Assembly (NCBI GenBank): GCA_009823395.1
Contig: CM020511.1
Span: forward strand, 17,632,001 to 17,696,000
Direction: 5' to 3'
DNA from: Thamnaconus septentrionalis
Taxonomy: Eukaryota > Chordata > Actinopteri > Tetraodontiformes > Monacanthidae
DNA length: 64,000 nt
How positions within the stretch are numbered: position 1 is the first letter of the stretch; every line of letters starts with the position of its first letter. Positions 36,251-48,927 of the stretch are shown here, in pieces. The notes under the pieces are model-generated. The model made no database searches. It was not told the DNA's origin and was given only the letters and a program-made list of their open reading frames with translations. A program made the position numbers and the translations under genes.

Positions 36251-37013
36251 CGCCCGCCCACGCAGGGCGCAGGGTCCCCCAGCCGCCCACATACAGGACG
36301 CGCACATACCGACGGTCACGTATGGCGATGGCGGCGGGAGCCCAAGGTGGACCATGCATACATGCATGACCTGACGAGGGCTGCGCGCTGTACATACTGG
36401 TTTTTAACAGCCGAGTGGGCACGGGTGGATCAGTCAAATTAGAGCGGACTAAACGTCCGACCGGATTGATCAGATCGACTCCGTTGGAAGCCCCTTTGCC
36501 GCAAACGTGACATTAAAATAACTCTGGGCGTGAAGACGTGACCTATATTCGCTGCGAGGGCCTCGTCAACTTTGTCTCCAAGCAACCTGAAGGCAAAAGT
36601 GAGGTTCTCCAGCGCAATTCAAATAATAGTGGCTACGTTGTGACATCATCCCGGAAACAGTCCTCCCGCCACTGTCCCCTCACCCCCTCCCCAAACACAC
36701 ACACACTCACCCGCACACCCCCACCTCTGGTTTACTCATGGCGGCCAGGAAGAAGTCACAGCCAAGTTCATCCAAGCCGATATTATTAGAGGGAACAGCA
36801 TTCAAAATCACATGGCAACAGTTCTTTAGCACAAACCACATTAGAACTGAAGTTGTGCGCTGTTGTTGCTTTGATGTTTAAACGTGCCTCTTATTCTTCT
36901 TCTAATAACGTTGGACTTGATGAAACCCTCGCATGCGTATGAAGAAAAAGAGAAAGCCAAGGACAAAAACATCTGCAGCACCAAAATCAGAAAGAGCAAT
37001 AACAGCTTAGAAG

Positions 37014-37016
<3 letters not shown>

Positions 37017-37073
<57 letters not shown>
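37017..37073. repeat. (GT)n microsatellite
   Basis: A pure 57-bp GT tract followed by degenerate GTGC units to about 37110. Confidence 0.96.
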
Positions 37074-37078
<5 letters not shown>

Positions 37079-37426
37079 GTGCGTGCGTGCGTGAGTGCGT
37101 GTGCATGTGTGTCCTCTCAATGACTCTCCCTGCTGCTAAACACCCTCCGTCCTGGACAGAACCCTGTGTGGCTCCGCACAGGGTGATAGCTGTTGCCATA
37201 TGCTCCTTTAACAAACACGCTGCATAAAGGATGAGGTCATACCGGTGAGGGTGAGGCTCTGGGAAGAGCATCTAAACCTGGACAACGTGCACACGTCAGC
37301 CGTTGAAGAGCTGGATTCAGTTTCTTCAGCTTTTCATCATTCCGACTGATTTGTTTTAATCCCCCCCCCCCACCCCCACCAGCACTCCTTTTCTCTTCCG
37401 TGTTTGGCGTGTCCTTGCCCCCTCAC

Positions 37427-37465
<39 letters not shown>

Positions 37466-37466
37466 G
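37427..37466. repeat. (ACAG)n microsatellite
   Basis: Ten tandem ACAG units, preceded by a C-rich tract at 37363-37380. Confidence 0.95.
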
Positions 37467-37938
37467 GCAGTCTCCTCCTCCTCCTCTCCGCACATCCACT
37501 CATCTGCACTCATACGGTTTTCTAGCTGAGTTGACAGCCAGCCAGCCAATCAGCGCACCCCTGACCTCTCGGAATTAGCATGAGCAGCAAAGGCCAAGGT
37601 TAAGTACCCATCAAACCCCAGTAATTAAGATGTGTGCTGATGTGCACATGAGCTTGAGTGAGCGTGCTAAAGCCAAGTGTTGGGAGACGTCACGCATTTC
37701 ATCTTACACTTCGCATGTTTTCCATTCCAGTAAAGTTCTCCTGCTCATTAGGTGGCGCCGGCCGGCCGGCGTCCTACATTTAATCCCACAGCGGTTTTCG
37801 ACGCTTTAACTCGCGTGCTTTTTTATTTCTGCTGGGAACACGATATATGTTTATTTGTTTAATGTTTTATTCATGTCTACATTTTTTATTTAACTGTGAG
37901 TTTTTTTGTTTTTTGGGGGGTTTTTTTCTCACATCGGG

Positions 37939-37976
37939 AGACGTTATTCTCCACAGCAGACGTTATTCTCCACAGC
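37939..37976. repeat. Exact 19-bp tandem duplication
   Basis: AGACGTTATTCTCCACAGC occurs twice head to tail with no mismatch, immediately before a TGATTGACAG site. Confidence 0.95.
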
Positions 37977-37986
37977 TGATTGACAG
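37977..37986 (+). promoter_or_regulatory. PBX-MEIS/PREP-type decamer TGATTGACAG
   Basis: An exact match to the decameric site bound by PBX with MEIS/PREP TALE homeoproteins. A second exact copy occurs at 38229-38238. A single 10-mer is expected by chance at a low rate, so the pair within 260 bp is what carries weight. Confidence 0.4.
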
Positions 37987-38228
37987 GCAGCAGCAAACAA
38001 ACGACATTTTGACGGAGAATACATTCTCCCCCCTGCGAGTCTGTAAACTGGCAAGTTTACCAAAATAAGTAGCGCAAAATGAAAACAGCATCAATAAAAC
38101 AGCAGCCGTCGCTCAGCCTATGGGAACAGGGATGCAGACAAACTAAACTTAATGAAAACGGGTAATATACCAGATCAGGGACCTTGAGGAGCTGCAGGGG
38201 AGGAGAGAAAGGGAGAAATGCATATGAC

Positions 38229-38238
38229 TGATTGACAG
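38229..38238 (+). promoter_or_regulatory. Second PBX-MEIS/PREP-type decamer TGATTGACAG
   Basis: An exact second copy of the decamer in the same orientation, in non-repetitive sequence just upstream of a GT microsatellite. Confidence 0.4.
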
Positions 38239-38303
38239 GGAACTGTCAAAAGAACATCTTTACAAGCGCAAGCGAATGAGGGCTGAGAGGAAGTGGCAGG
38301 AGA

Positions 38304-38330
38304 GTGTGTGTGTGTGTGTGTGTGTGTGTG

Positions 38331-38365
<35 letters not shown>
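38304..38365. repeat. (GT)n microsatellite
   Basis: A GT tract with one CA interruption at about 38331. Confidence 0.95.
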
Positions 38366-38369
<4 letters not shown>

Positions 38370-39308
38370 CAGCAGAGAGAGCTGATGGTGAGACAAACTG
38401 CAATAGGAAAAACATGACAGATGAAGCAGTGGGAGTATTATTTAAGTGATTAAATGCCATCAATTATACTGTCTGTTAACCCAGAAACAGTAAGTCAAGA
38501 GTTTGATTGACTTCAGGGCTGTTTCAGCACCATAAGGCTGGAGAGACCAATGCAATACATGTTGTAGCATTTTACAATATTTTAGTATTTTACAGTGCAG
38601 TTTTGCTTCCAATAATCATCAAGTTTCTTGTCTATATGCATTTTCATAACCCAACGGCGTGAAGGTCTGTGTCTGTGGGAATTACTGGATGAGAAAACAA
38701 GCTGCCACTGGGTCCTGCTTGCAACAATTTTTCATGCTTTGGATTTAATTAATGTCTTTCAATTTTTAAACGTGGAGATTTTTTAGAGTGGCATTACCAA
38801 TAGCGAGGCGAAAGTGATGGTTAAATAAATGAAGGGACAGATCATTTATTATAAATACGGAAAAATAGGGTATTGGGCACCGCATGTTGGCCGACATTAG
38901 CGCTCAAAAACATCAGTGTTTAATATTTATGTCTCAAGGCTTAATACTTTATTTGGAAACATACATAAAAGAGGTTGGTGTGATCGGAATAGTCAAACTC
39001 AGCAGCGCACCTTCATTTAAATTTTAAATTGAGAGGGGGAGTGGAACGCGTCAGGAAGGGGAAAAAGAAGGGGGCCAGAAGGAAGGATGGGTTAGGGAGC
39101 TGGCAGCGAGAGCGCGTACGTGGGTAAAGAGGAGCGGCGGGAAAGATGACAACGGCGCCGGAAAAAAAAAAAAAAGTAGTGAGAGAGCTGGAAGATGAAG
39201 GGGGTGGAGGAAGAAAGCTCGCAGGCTGAGAGGGAGGATTGTGATTTAGGGATGAGTGTGGGCTTTGAGAGGTAAAGCTGCAGATTCCCCTGAGATCTGT
39301 CTTTGCCT

Positions 39309-39335
39309 CACACACACACACACACACACACACAC
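39309..39335. repeat. (CA)n microsatellite
   Basis: A perfect CA tract. Confidence 0.9.
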
Positions 39336-39839
39336 GGACACACACGCTAAAAAAAAGAAAAGAAAACAGCTCTTGAAATTCCCAGAGCAGCAAAAATTCA
39401 GAGAAGGAAAACGAGACGCTAAAAGCAACATAAATAAGGCAGCGTAAACAAGGAAGAAAAGAATGTGAATGTCTATTAATCAATATAGGATCATTAGAAG
39501 GAAGTATGTCTATAAAAGTTGCTGAGGCTAAGTAATGTTTTAGTCTGGATGGATTCCTAATAGCGAGTAGCTCAGAGCAGACTGCACGTGAAACTACCTT
39601 GCGTCGTAATCTTTCACATTAATCTACATTTTCTAAAAAAGTCTTTTTGCAATAACAAATAATCCAGATTATTCCTGGTTCCCAAAATGGTAATCCTGTC
39701 CAGTTGGAAAAAATAAGGCGGGACAACCGGCGACTTGATGGGGGAGGAGGGGCAACTCGCTGTTAATCAAGACATTTACGTCAGAGCTGCCTTTTACAGG
39801 ACAAAGGCAATCTATTGGCCGATCAATACACATAGAACA

Positions 39840-40110
39840 CAGCTAGTTTATGACTCGCCTTCGGGTAGATCAGGGACAGGATGCAGGCCAATTGTCATCA
39901 TGGGCCTAGTAAAAGCCAGGAGGAAGAAATGCAAGGCTTTCAGATTATGGCCCTTTAAAAGAATGCCTCGCACACCTGCCCAGGGCTGGGAAATAGATGA
40001 CACTTGTCTTGTAAAAATGATGTGGATGCGTAATAAATATTGCATTACAGAAAATGAGTTGTGCTCACTGGTTGAATGGTTCATAATACAGAAAATTCTA
40101 ATAAAAATAA
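39840..40110. other. Candidate conserved non-coding block
   Basis: Non-repetitive sequence of even composition with GCGTAATAAATATTGCATTA, TTATGGCCCTTTAAAAG and CACTTGTC motifs. The plus-strand frame crossing it has no recognisable domain. It looks like a vertebrate conserved enhancer, judged by eye only. Confidence 0.35.
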
Positions 40111-42415
40111 GGAGAAGGGGGGGAAAAAAGCTCACAAAAGACACATGCAGGGGAACCGGAAGGCACTCAACTGAACCGACTGAACTGAATGTTTAAGGGA
40201 CGACAGGAAACAAAGCAACACCTCAGCCTGAAGCGACTCAAGGTTTACCATTCATCAAAAGAAGATCTTTTTTTTCCGCAGATATTAGGCTGCCAGCCAG
40301 AAGTCGCAGAGGAAACAAAAGCGCCAACCTCAGTATTTGCATTTTTGCGTCGCAACGCAGGTGAAAGACCATTGTTGCAGGGGTTTGTTGCGGTTTAACG
40401 TGGAAGCTCGTTTTAGCCTGATTCCACAGAGATGGGGGTCACAGGGCACGGGGCAGGCATTTATCTTTCAAAGCCCCAGCAGCTCCTCTGTGTGCAAATC
40501 AATCTGAAAACATATGACCAAGTGCAGAGGGACACGTGCATTTTCCTCAAGACATGAAGCCAAGCGTGTACGCTATGCATAAATGTATATTGGCGCACGC
40601 CTGTGAACTTTGAGGCGCGGCGCATCCGCGCGCATTTTGATCCAGGAGTGCAGACAAAGGGGAAATCCTTGCCGGGCTGACAGAGGTGAAGTGGCATTTA
40701 TGGTTGAATAAATCCACGGGAAAATATCCCAAGCATAAACAAACATGATTGGTTTCAAGGTCATAAATTATTACAAGTGAGGGTTTGGAAAAGTGGAACA
40801 GCATATGCTTAGTGACCTGGAATTTATCCACAATATTTAAAAATCAACATTATTTAAAGCCTCAGAAAGGATGAAATGATTGTACTTTACTGTTTTATTG
40901 AGTAGAAATGGCGATCAAGGTCCAGCACCAGTGGCGAAACTGTGACAACAGCCCAAAATGACCAGTGCGTCAGGGAGATTGGGTCTATTGAGCTTGCACT
41001 CTACATTGAAACATACACCTATGATGATTTCTATAAAAATTTCCAACTTGGCATATATTGTGCAAGTCAAATCAATCAATCAATTAGTGTTACGTGCAAA
41101 GTCACCATGATAAATGGTCTCAATACACTTTAGATCAAAATCAAGTACACAAACAGACTGTAAAAACAATAATATAACAACAATGAAGTACCAGACAGCA
41201 ATTAGATGTACTGATAATGTCATTAAAAAAAGGTGAAGTTGTGACCAAAGATTTGCTCATTACGCCACCAAAACAGATCAGGAAATGAAGTGATCGCCAA
41301 CTTCCAGTAAGAAAGTCCAAACCAACTGTCTGAATGTACTTTGATTTCTTATGAAAACCGTGATTAAATACTTTGCTATGTTTTTATTTTGTTGGAATTG
41401 AAGAAGAGACTTGGCAGTGCAGTATGGCCCAAGATCAAGATAAGCGACGTTTCTCTTGAATCTTCAGCACCGACCGTACTCAAACTAGTGCCCAACGCAT
41501 TAAAATTTGCAGGTGCTGCTGCTTGGCCTACCAAGGTCTTTTTGAGATGGGATATGAGGAAGGTCTGAACGTCTGAGTGAGGATGTGTCAGCTCAGGCAT
41601 GGGGTTAAGTGAGGGTCGCAAGCCCCTGAAAGCGAAGCGAGTAGAAAGATTTTAAAAGAAATGTTCTTTTCTGAATAACACTGAGCTGATCAGACGCGGA
41701 GGGGTGGAAACGCCGCGGGGCTGTGGGGTACTAACTGGCGTAAAAAAAACTTCCCCTCCGTTCATTAATTTACTGAGACAAAAGCAGAGAAGTGGCGAGA
41801 GAGCTAGCGCCCCCGGTGGAGGCTCAAAACCAGGAAGTGGCAGCGCTGACTTACACAAACACGCCGACCCATACTTGTTTTCTCCTGCTGTTTCCCTCTC
41901 TTGCATTTATCAAGCGCGAACCTTTTTCCCGTCCTGGGCGAAAACACATCTGCAACGCTCCAACAATGGCGAGCATGTTATCTGCGCGTCTCTTTGTTGC
42001 CGCCCTTTCAGGAGGTGCGTGTAATTTATGGACTTATTTACATGAGGAAGCAGACTGCGGTCTGCTCGTCCAGAGCTGCGGAGGGGGAAAGCGTGCGAAA
42101 AACAGATACGGGGGGGTCTGTGTTCGGCGCGTGGCGTTCAGGGACCGACGTGGACGGTGGGAGTCTCATTATGGGGCGAAAAAAAAGGAGCCGCCGTCTA
42201 TTCAGCCCGTTAATTTCCCCCCCGGCTGATGTCTGCTCTGGTGCGCCGGCTGGAGTGGCTTCACGGCACTTCATCAGTCCTTCTAAAAGGCCTTCTCATT
42301 AAGCCACAGTGCATTATTTATTCTAAATAACATTCCTTTAAAAGCCGAGGGTTTCATGTCGAACAAAGCACAGGGGTCTGAATAAAATGCGAAGCAAGGA
42401 CCCGGCTTGGTTAAT

Positions 42416-42461
42416 AAATATATATATATATACATGTATATATATATATATTTATATATTT
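42416..42461. repeat. AT-rich microsatellite
   Basis: An alternating TA tract with a TACATG interruption. Confidence 0.9.
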
Positions 42462-43574
42462 AATGGAATGTTTTAAGAGGATTTCTCTCTCTTCCTCGCT
42501 CGCTTCTATACGCTCGTCTTCTCACCTGAGCTGTTACCAATTAAAGGAAGGGTTCAAGGCAGGACCACTGCCATCACAGCAGAGAGGAGAGGAAAGAGTG
42601 AGGAAATTGTTGTCACATAAAAGGGTTTTTTTTGTACAGAGTTAGAGGGTAATTTCTAAATTGCATCTGGCTCGTTGAAAGGAATGTGAATATTTTCTTT
42701 TCTCGCTGAGGATAAATACGTCTTCCTCTTTTTCTCCTGAAACAAACATTTCTTACGTCTCTCTAACCTTCCCTCCTTTTCATACTTTTAATCAAAGAGG
42801 AACGAGTTCAGATAAACATGTCTGACTGCAGTCTAACACACGGATGGGATGTTTTATTAGATTTTACAACTTGAAACTTCGCTCAATGAAAATCTCTCGT
42901 TTTTTGAAAAGGGATCCAGGATTCAATTATAAGACTGGGGATACAAATGAATTGAAATGTTAAAATACCGTTATTCTTACTTGGATTTTCAGGGTTCTTC
43001 TGTTGAACATCCATTAACGGCATATCAAAGCATGAAAACAAGCACGAAAATATGTAGAATTGACATCTTAAACATTCAAAACTTTTTGAACATGTGTTCC
43101 AAACGTCGTTGGTGAAAATAAATCCCCAATTTTCCTCCCAATTTATTTTTTACACCTTTAAAAATCTGTTAATACTGTAAATGACACATTGGCACGTATT
43201 TTTTCCCCCTTTGTGCAACGTTAATATTATCCACGTCAATACAGTTGTACTCGGCACACTGAGAAACTGCAAAATCAGACGCTATCTTAAATCATTGAAA
43301 GTCTCTAGGTTGAACTCACAAATAAAAGAGTTTGTCGACAACCGCATGAACTTTAAGCTTGCATTATGCCTTGCATACTACCGACCCAAATACACAGCGT
43401 GAGATTGTGTCAGGATAACCTTGAGCAAAAAAGTGCCATGGCATGACAGTTAGAGCTCTAGGATGTGCAGGATGGCAGAACTTTATTTCTCCCAAGAAAA
43501 AACCCACTCGTTAGGAGATGACCTTCACAGCCGAACATTCAGAACATTTAGCAGGAACGTATTTTTCCGATTAT

Positions 43575-43665
43575 GAGTAGAGTACCCAACGCCAGTATCG
43601 GTATCGTTATCGGTATCGTTATCTATTTTATCGATAAAACAATTAACGATAAAATAGAAAAAGAT
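43575..43665. repeat. Interspersed repeat fragment with GTATCG units
   Basis: It begins GTACCCAACGCCAGTATCGG-like sequence, then GTATCG/TTATCG hexamers, then an inverted pair CTATTTTATCG / CGATAAAATAG around GATAAAACAATTAA. Such GTATCGGTATCG strings belong to a common fish interspersed repeat. The family could not be named. Confidence 0.5.
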
Positions 43666-43779
43666 TGTTACTTATACTGGACACAACCTGATGGATTCCT
43701 GCACTCTGCTCAGAGGGCAGCTGCTATGAAAGAACTCCCACTTGCCTTCTAACCAGCCAGTTTTCTACAACTCGCTTCT

Positions 43780-44640
43780 AGGGGCGCCTTTACAACAGCG
43801 CTAACGTGCGCGCTGGAGGAGCGGGACGAACTACCTGCAACGCACCTCGTTCAACAGCTCCATCCCGGCAGGTAAAAATAGCATGGCGGTGCATTATCTG
43901 ACGGGGGAACACAGGCGGTCGTACGTACAGGCAGCGATTCAATCACAAGTCGCTTGTGCAACACAGCGAGAGTCGGGAATCCGGGCAGAAGCGCTGCTGC
44001 GGCTCGTACGCCTCCTGCGGACGGAGTCCCCACAGCTACACTCTTCCCCTTCTCCCTCCCTCGTCCTCCATACCCACCTGTCTGTCAGTCCGTCAGTCTG
44101 TCTCTCTGCGGCGCCTCAGAGGTTAAGAACTGCCCCGGGTGCACTAAGGCAGCGACCCCGTGCCTTATAGATGTTGGCATCTCGCTGCGTGTGTACGTTT
44201 CCTCTGTCTCCGTCTTTTTTTATTTCTTTATTTCCTTGTTTGCGTGTACCTATAGCGGCGGCTGCGGGGGCCTTGGGCCTCGTGTCACTTCGCATTGCGC
44301 TCGGTGAAATTGCTTCTTGGCTAGTTCGCAGCAACCTGTCCATCTGCTGACGTGGGTAAAATTAGAAACAAGCCCTGTTGGAGGCGGGCGAGCGCCAGAT
44401 GACTGGACGGCGTCTCTGCAAAGGACGTCCGAGAGAGGTGGGGGAGAGCACCGGCTTGAACTCGTAAAGCTGCAATACAAAAACGCGCTGCGCTTAAATG
44501 GGTATTCCAATGACATGACGAGCTTCCCCCGCCCTCACGCCGCAGTGTCTCACATGTCCGACGCGTCTTTCTGCCGCGTCTCTGGCGGAGCCGATCAACC
44601 CTACGTGCTGTCATCTGCTTCCTCCCGCTTGTGTGTGCAC
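43780..44640. promoter_or_regulatory. CpG-rich intronic patch (possible CpG island)
   Basis: A GC-rich stretch with frequent CpG (CTAACGTGCGCGCTGG, GGCGGTCGTACGTACAGG, CACGCCGCAGTG). Open frames exist in several registers, none with recognisable domains. It could be a CpG-island enhancer or alternative promoter. No TATA box or start site is evident. Confidence 0.35.
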
Positions 44641-45258
44641 TGCCTCTAAAATTCCCCCTTGGGGTTCAAGCAGAAGGCATGCAAAGGTCAGAACAACATT
44701 CTGTCATCTTGAATGACTTAATGTATATCAACCCCCCCCACCCTCCTCGCCGTACTTCAGCGTATGTATTTCTGGATGTGACATCCACCCGGAGACGACG
44801 CTTCTTTTTCCCCGTCGTTTGTTTGCTGGAAAGTTACTCAACAACTCTGCGCTCGCTTGTCACCCCCGAAGGTGTGCACTCAGGGGAGGAGATGGAACGG
44901 CATCTTTTTTTTCTTTCTTAACTCGCAGCGCGCATAAAGTATCTCGGTAGCTCGGTAAATTCCAGGTCAGTGCCTGTTTAGCCGACACCAGCGGGGGGAG
45001 GAAAAAAAGCCTCGGGGATCATCGGCTCGCAGGAACCTGATCGACGCTTAACAGGGGAAAAATGTCAAAAGCTTGCAGGTGCTCCTCTGGAAACGAGGAC
45101 GCACTCGATGTGCCGTGGGTCGACCACCGCATGAGTGCTTGCTGAATGTGAATTTGGGCACTTAAATAACACTTTAGCTATGTGTTTTCCATCTTGCTGA
45201 GCGGAACTGGGCCAATTGCATGTCGGATGCACAGAGTTCGGAGTCAAATTCTACTCAG

Positions 45259-45716
45259 TAGCTGCGTTATCATTACAGTTTATCGCAAAATAAAAGTGAC
45301 AAAGTACAATTAAGATTAGCAGGTGTTTCCATGGATTGGTGCAAAGCGCATAAGCCGAAATTCTCGTAAAATCTTGTCCCGCGAGATCCAAATTTGAGGA
45401 GGTATAAGACATTTTGCGATAAATCTGCATTTCAATGTTGTTTGCTGGTCAAGATTACTTGTAAAAAATATTTTTCAGTTGAAGAGAACTGGTCACATGA
45501 CCCAGTACGTCACATCCGCTGACGTGTTAATGCAAAAACAAGTGTTTCCATGACACTGTTGCAATATATCTCTTTATTGATACGGAGGAAACCTCCCCAG
45601 CGTAAAAACATTTTAGCGATATCTGAGACATTTTTCAAAGTTTAGGTGTTTCCGTTACCAGTTTTTTATTGCAATATTTAGGTTGAGCAATTCTAGGGGA
45701 AATGGAAACACAGCAA
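45259..45716 (+). mobile_element. AGCTGCGTTTCC-family MITE, near-full copy
   Basis: The left end reads TAGCTGCGTTATCATTACAG and the right end AATGGAAACACAGC. The interior holds AGCAGGTGTTTCCATGGATT, CCCGCGAGATCC, GGTCACATGACCCAGTACGT and CATCCGCTGACGTG. Both termini are preserved with a few mutations. Confidence 0.88.
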
Positions 45717-45812
45717 CAATGAATACGGAGCGCAGGGCAGCTGGTGAGCAGGTTGCCCAGCACAAACACACCTGCGTGTGTGTAGTCACACAATCTCTGG
45801 GCCATTGTCTGC

Positions 45813-45837
45813 GTGTGTGTGTGTGTGTGTGTGTGTG
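45813..45837. repeat. (GT)n microsatellite
   Basis: A perfect GT tract about 100 bp downstream of the transposon copy. Confidence 0.9.
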
Positions 45838-46102
45838 CGTGCACCCTGGTTTTCGTGTCAACTACAGGTGAACCAAGGGTCAGAGAAGTTTCCCTCCATA
45901 CGCCACCTGTCAGATCAGCTAACTTGTCACGCTGACATTTCTCCACGTTTGGTGCATCGACGTCACCGACGGCCCCTCAAAAACACACGTGTGTACAGAG
46001 TTTGACTGCGTGCCAGTTTTGCTTTGACCTTGAGCGTAAACGCAGCTTCAGAGTTGGCAGGAGGCAAACTGAGGTTTCGTGCTAGCTTTTACACTTTTAA
46101 GG

Positions 46103-46145
46103 CTGTGACCAATGAAGCGAAAAGTCGTAGCTCCATTGGTCACAG
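46103..46145. repeat. Inverted repeat, 12-bp stem
   Basis: CTGTGACCAATG at the left and CATTGGTCACAG at the right are perfectly complementary across an 18-19-nt loop. Each arm contains a CCAAT/ATTGG box. Confidence 0.85.
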
Positions 46146-47099
46146 AACAGTTAACAAACAGTAAAAAAAAACAAAAACAAACACAGGATTGAAAAATAGT
46201 CAATCAGAAAATACATTAAAACTACTTGTGGCTTTGTCATGACGAACACTTTGACACTTGCTGCAAAAAAATATTTTAAATACTTTTGTGTCGTGTCTCC
46301 AGTATTTCAGTGGACTTAACAGAAAAAAGAATAGCCCATTATGATGTCACAAAGGGCGCTGATAGCTGGTCCCCAGTCAGTGCCCACAACACAGTCAGAT
46401 CCCCCTGAGACCACCTCTTACCAGTGAATCTCTGCTACAACCACCATGTGTTTTGTCAGGAGGCTAAAAGGAGGTTCTAAACAGAGGGCTAAATACTGTG
46501 AAGTTGCTTCCAGGAAGTACGGCTGGGAAAATACCAATTTGAAAACGAGGCCTTCAAGTGTCCTGTTGTAGAGGCAAAACTTATCGCACCTGTTTTTCCC
46601 ATTTTTCCTTTTTGTGATGCCATGATTCATAAACAAATGATCCAATGTATATTTTATTATGGTGTTCAACATTCTCTCCTTGTTGCAATGACGTGTTTGA
46701 ATCTTGTTTGAAAGGAACACTTCACTAATTCTGGGGAAAAACGTCATCATTCCAAACACTGTTTTTCAGTTCAGTTTTTGGCTGATGCAAAAAGAAAAAA
46801 AACCCGCAAGCGGTAAAACTGCTGGAACAAGCTCAAATTGGGGCTTTCGTGGCAGAGGAGAGGAGATGAAGCAAGCGAGCGAGCGAGCGAGGAAGGAAAT
46901 GACAGACAGAGCGGGCTAATGGTGTGACCTTGTAAAGGATCACCTGCTAAGAGAAAAATTACCTGCAGGAGAGAGAAGCCGCGGCACCTTCGGATACGCC
47001 GACATCCACTTGTCTCTTCCTCCTCCTGCTCCTTCACAGCCTCCTTAACTTCTCCCCGATGAGGACTATGTTTCTCACTTAAAACAACCAAACTCAATG

Positions 47100-47345
47100 A
47101 AATGGGTAGAAATGACTCTGCCGGGTCCTCTGCTTTCATTAAGTGGGAGGAAAATAATAACCCTCCTCCCGTTTGCGGCTGCAATTCATCCATCTTTATA
47201 TGCCTCCACGTTCTCCGCTCTTCCGTCCTTTTTTTCTTCTCTGTAATTTATCTTCATCCATCTTGCATTAACTCATTAGCGGCTAATTCAATTTCACACG
47301 CCTTATTACGGAAAATACGGGAGCGCGGGTTGCCAAGGCGTCAAC
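47100..47345. other. Candidate conserved non-coding block
   Basis: A non-repetitive block with AATTCATCCATCTTTATATG, TAATTTATC, TTAACTCATTAGCGGCTAAT and CCTTATTACGG. It is dense in ATTA/TAAT homeodomain cores with no coding frame of note. Its texture matches conserved developmental enhancers. Confidence 0.35.
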
Positions 47346-47965
47346 GTCACCAGTTTTGGGATTTATTTTAGAACAAGAGTGCCGATACCTCTAATTTATA
47401 CATACTAATATATTTATTATAAATAGTTTGCGTTTTAATATGTCAGAATTAGTTTTGTTTAGCAACATAAAGCACTTTTAAAATCGGCGGTGATTGTTTC
47501 ACAGGCACATCGTTACCGCATGTGTGCATCTAAATGGAAAGAGTCTCAAACAAAGAAACAAACACATTTTTCTGTGCACGGTGCTGCTGCAAAGACACAG
47601 TTGACAAAAATTTCAGAAGTGCTGGCTTTTTCAATAACTTTTTTAGTATTGATAGAGAAACACGAAAACATGTTTAAGTAAAGAGTAAATCCAGCATTGA
47701 CTAGTCTGAACGCATAGACGGAAGCACAACAGAGGAACAGGGTTCGAAAGCAGTGCTTCCATGGAGGGAAAAAAAATCCAATATTTCTTCAAGAGGCAAA
47801 AATCAGAAGTCAAAAACAAGAAAACAACAAACAGTGGGTTTTGGCAGACAGCTGCAGCCTTTAAATTACAGTAAAAGTGTGTAGGTGTGAGTAAGTGAAA
47901 GAAAACAGTCAAGCAGGTGTTGGAGCAGTGAAGTGGGACTTTCTGAATTTAATCAAGCTCAAGCA

Positions 47966-47967
<2 letters not shown>

Positions 47968-48026
<59 letters not shown>

Positions 48027-48027
48027 T

Positions 48028-48075
<48 letters not shown>

Positions 48076-48241
48076 ATCTTCATTTCTCTCCAGTCAATAG
48101 TGGCAGGAATGGTCCAGGGGGGCTAAGATCTGGCCTCCCACATGCCTTATGGGGAAATTGGACGGACACACACAGACACACACGCACACACACACATGCA
48201 CACACGCACAGGCACAGGCACGCTCACACACGCACAGGCAC
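47968..48241. repeat. Large GT array followed by inverted CA array
   Basis: GT repeats with a GCGCATGTGTGCGCAC interruption (47968-48073) are followed after 90 bp by an imperfect CA array (48165-48241). The arms are complementary over tens of bases. Confidence 0.93.
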
Positions 48242-48539
48242 GAAGGCACCGATGCAAAGGTTGTCATGGGAAATAACTTTATAACAAACAAACCTTTTTG
48301 TTTTATTGATTAGAAACACCCACCTGCTTCAGCTCATATAATTCAAGCCCGATTATTGGCTCACCACTGTGTTTAATGCTGTGCTTTAGAGGGGAAAAAA
48401 AAAAAATCTTTATTTGTTCGCACTGAAGCACATCTGGAAAAGCTGACAGATGGGGGCTTAAAGAACCGACGCCGAGGAGACGCTTTGCATTTTGTGAGAC
48501 GCATAATAAAGACTCGCCGAGTGCTGAAAACATAAATTA

Positions 48540-48875
48540 CCACCGTTTTGTTTATGCTCAGAACAAACAAAGGAGAAACGGGCCGGTCCGGACACTGTGT
48601 AAGTTTATGTGCGATGACGAATGGAGCGCAAACTTAAATTCCCCGGATCAATGTGATCGATGAGCTGCGCAACGCGACCATACACTGGTGCGCGCGGGAG
48701 AAAAGCACCCGGCAGATAGAGGCAGGTGATTCATCACCAGCTGAGAGGAGCAAGACCCCAAAGCCTTTTAGGTGCCCTGTGACCCCCCAACATGACTTCT
48801 CAAGGGTCACTATAGATTTATCAAAAAACATAATGAGCACTGCAGCCACCATCACTCACAATTGTTAGCTTCCTT
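48540..48875. other. Candidate conserved non-coding block
   Basis: Non-repetitive sequence with GGGTCACTATAGATTTATCA, AACATAATGAGC and ACAATTGTTAGC. There is no coding evidence. It is followed by a G-rich tract (48883-48927) with quadruplex potential. Confidence 0.3.
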
Positions 48876-48882
48876 CCAGGAT

Positions 48883-48927
48883 GGAGGGGCTGGGAGGGGG
48901 AGTGGGGGGGGAGGGGGAAGAGGAAAA
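48883..48927 (+). other. G-rich tract, potential G-quadruplex
   Basis: Successive G-runs (GGAGGGGCTGGGAGGGGGAG, then GGGGGGGGAGGGGG) satisfy the quadruplex pattern on the plus strand. Confidence 0.6.

Noticed and set aside
39735..40196. 153-codon plus-strand frame
   Set aside because: Low-information composition, no domain, overlaps a block that looks like a non-coding element.
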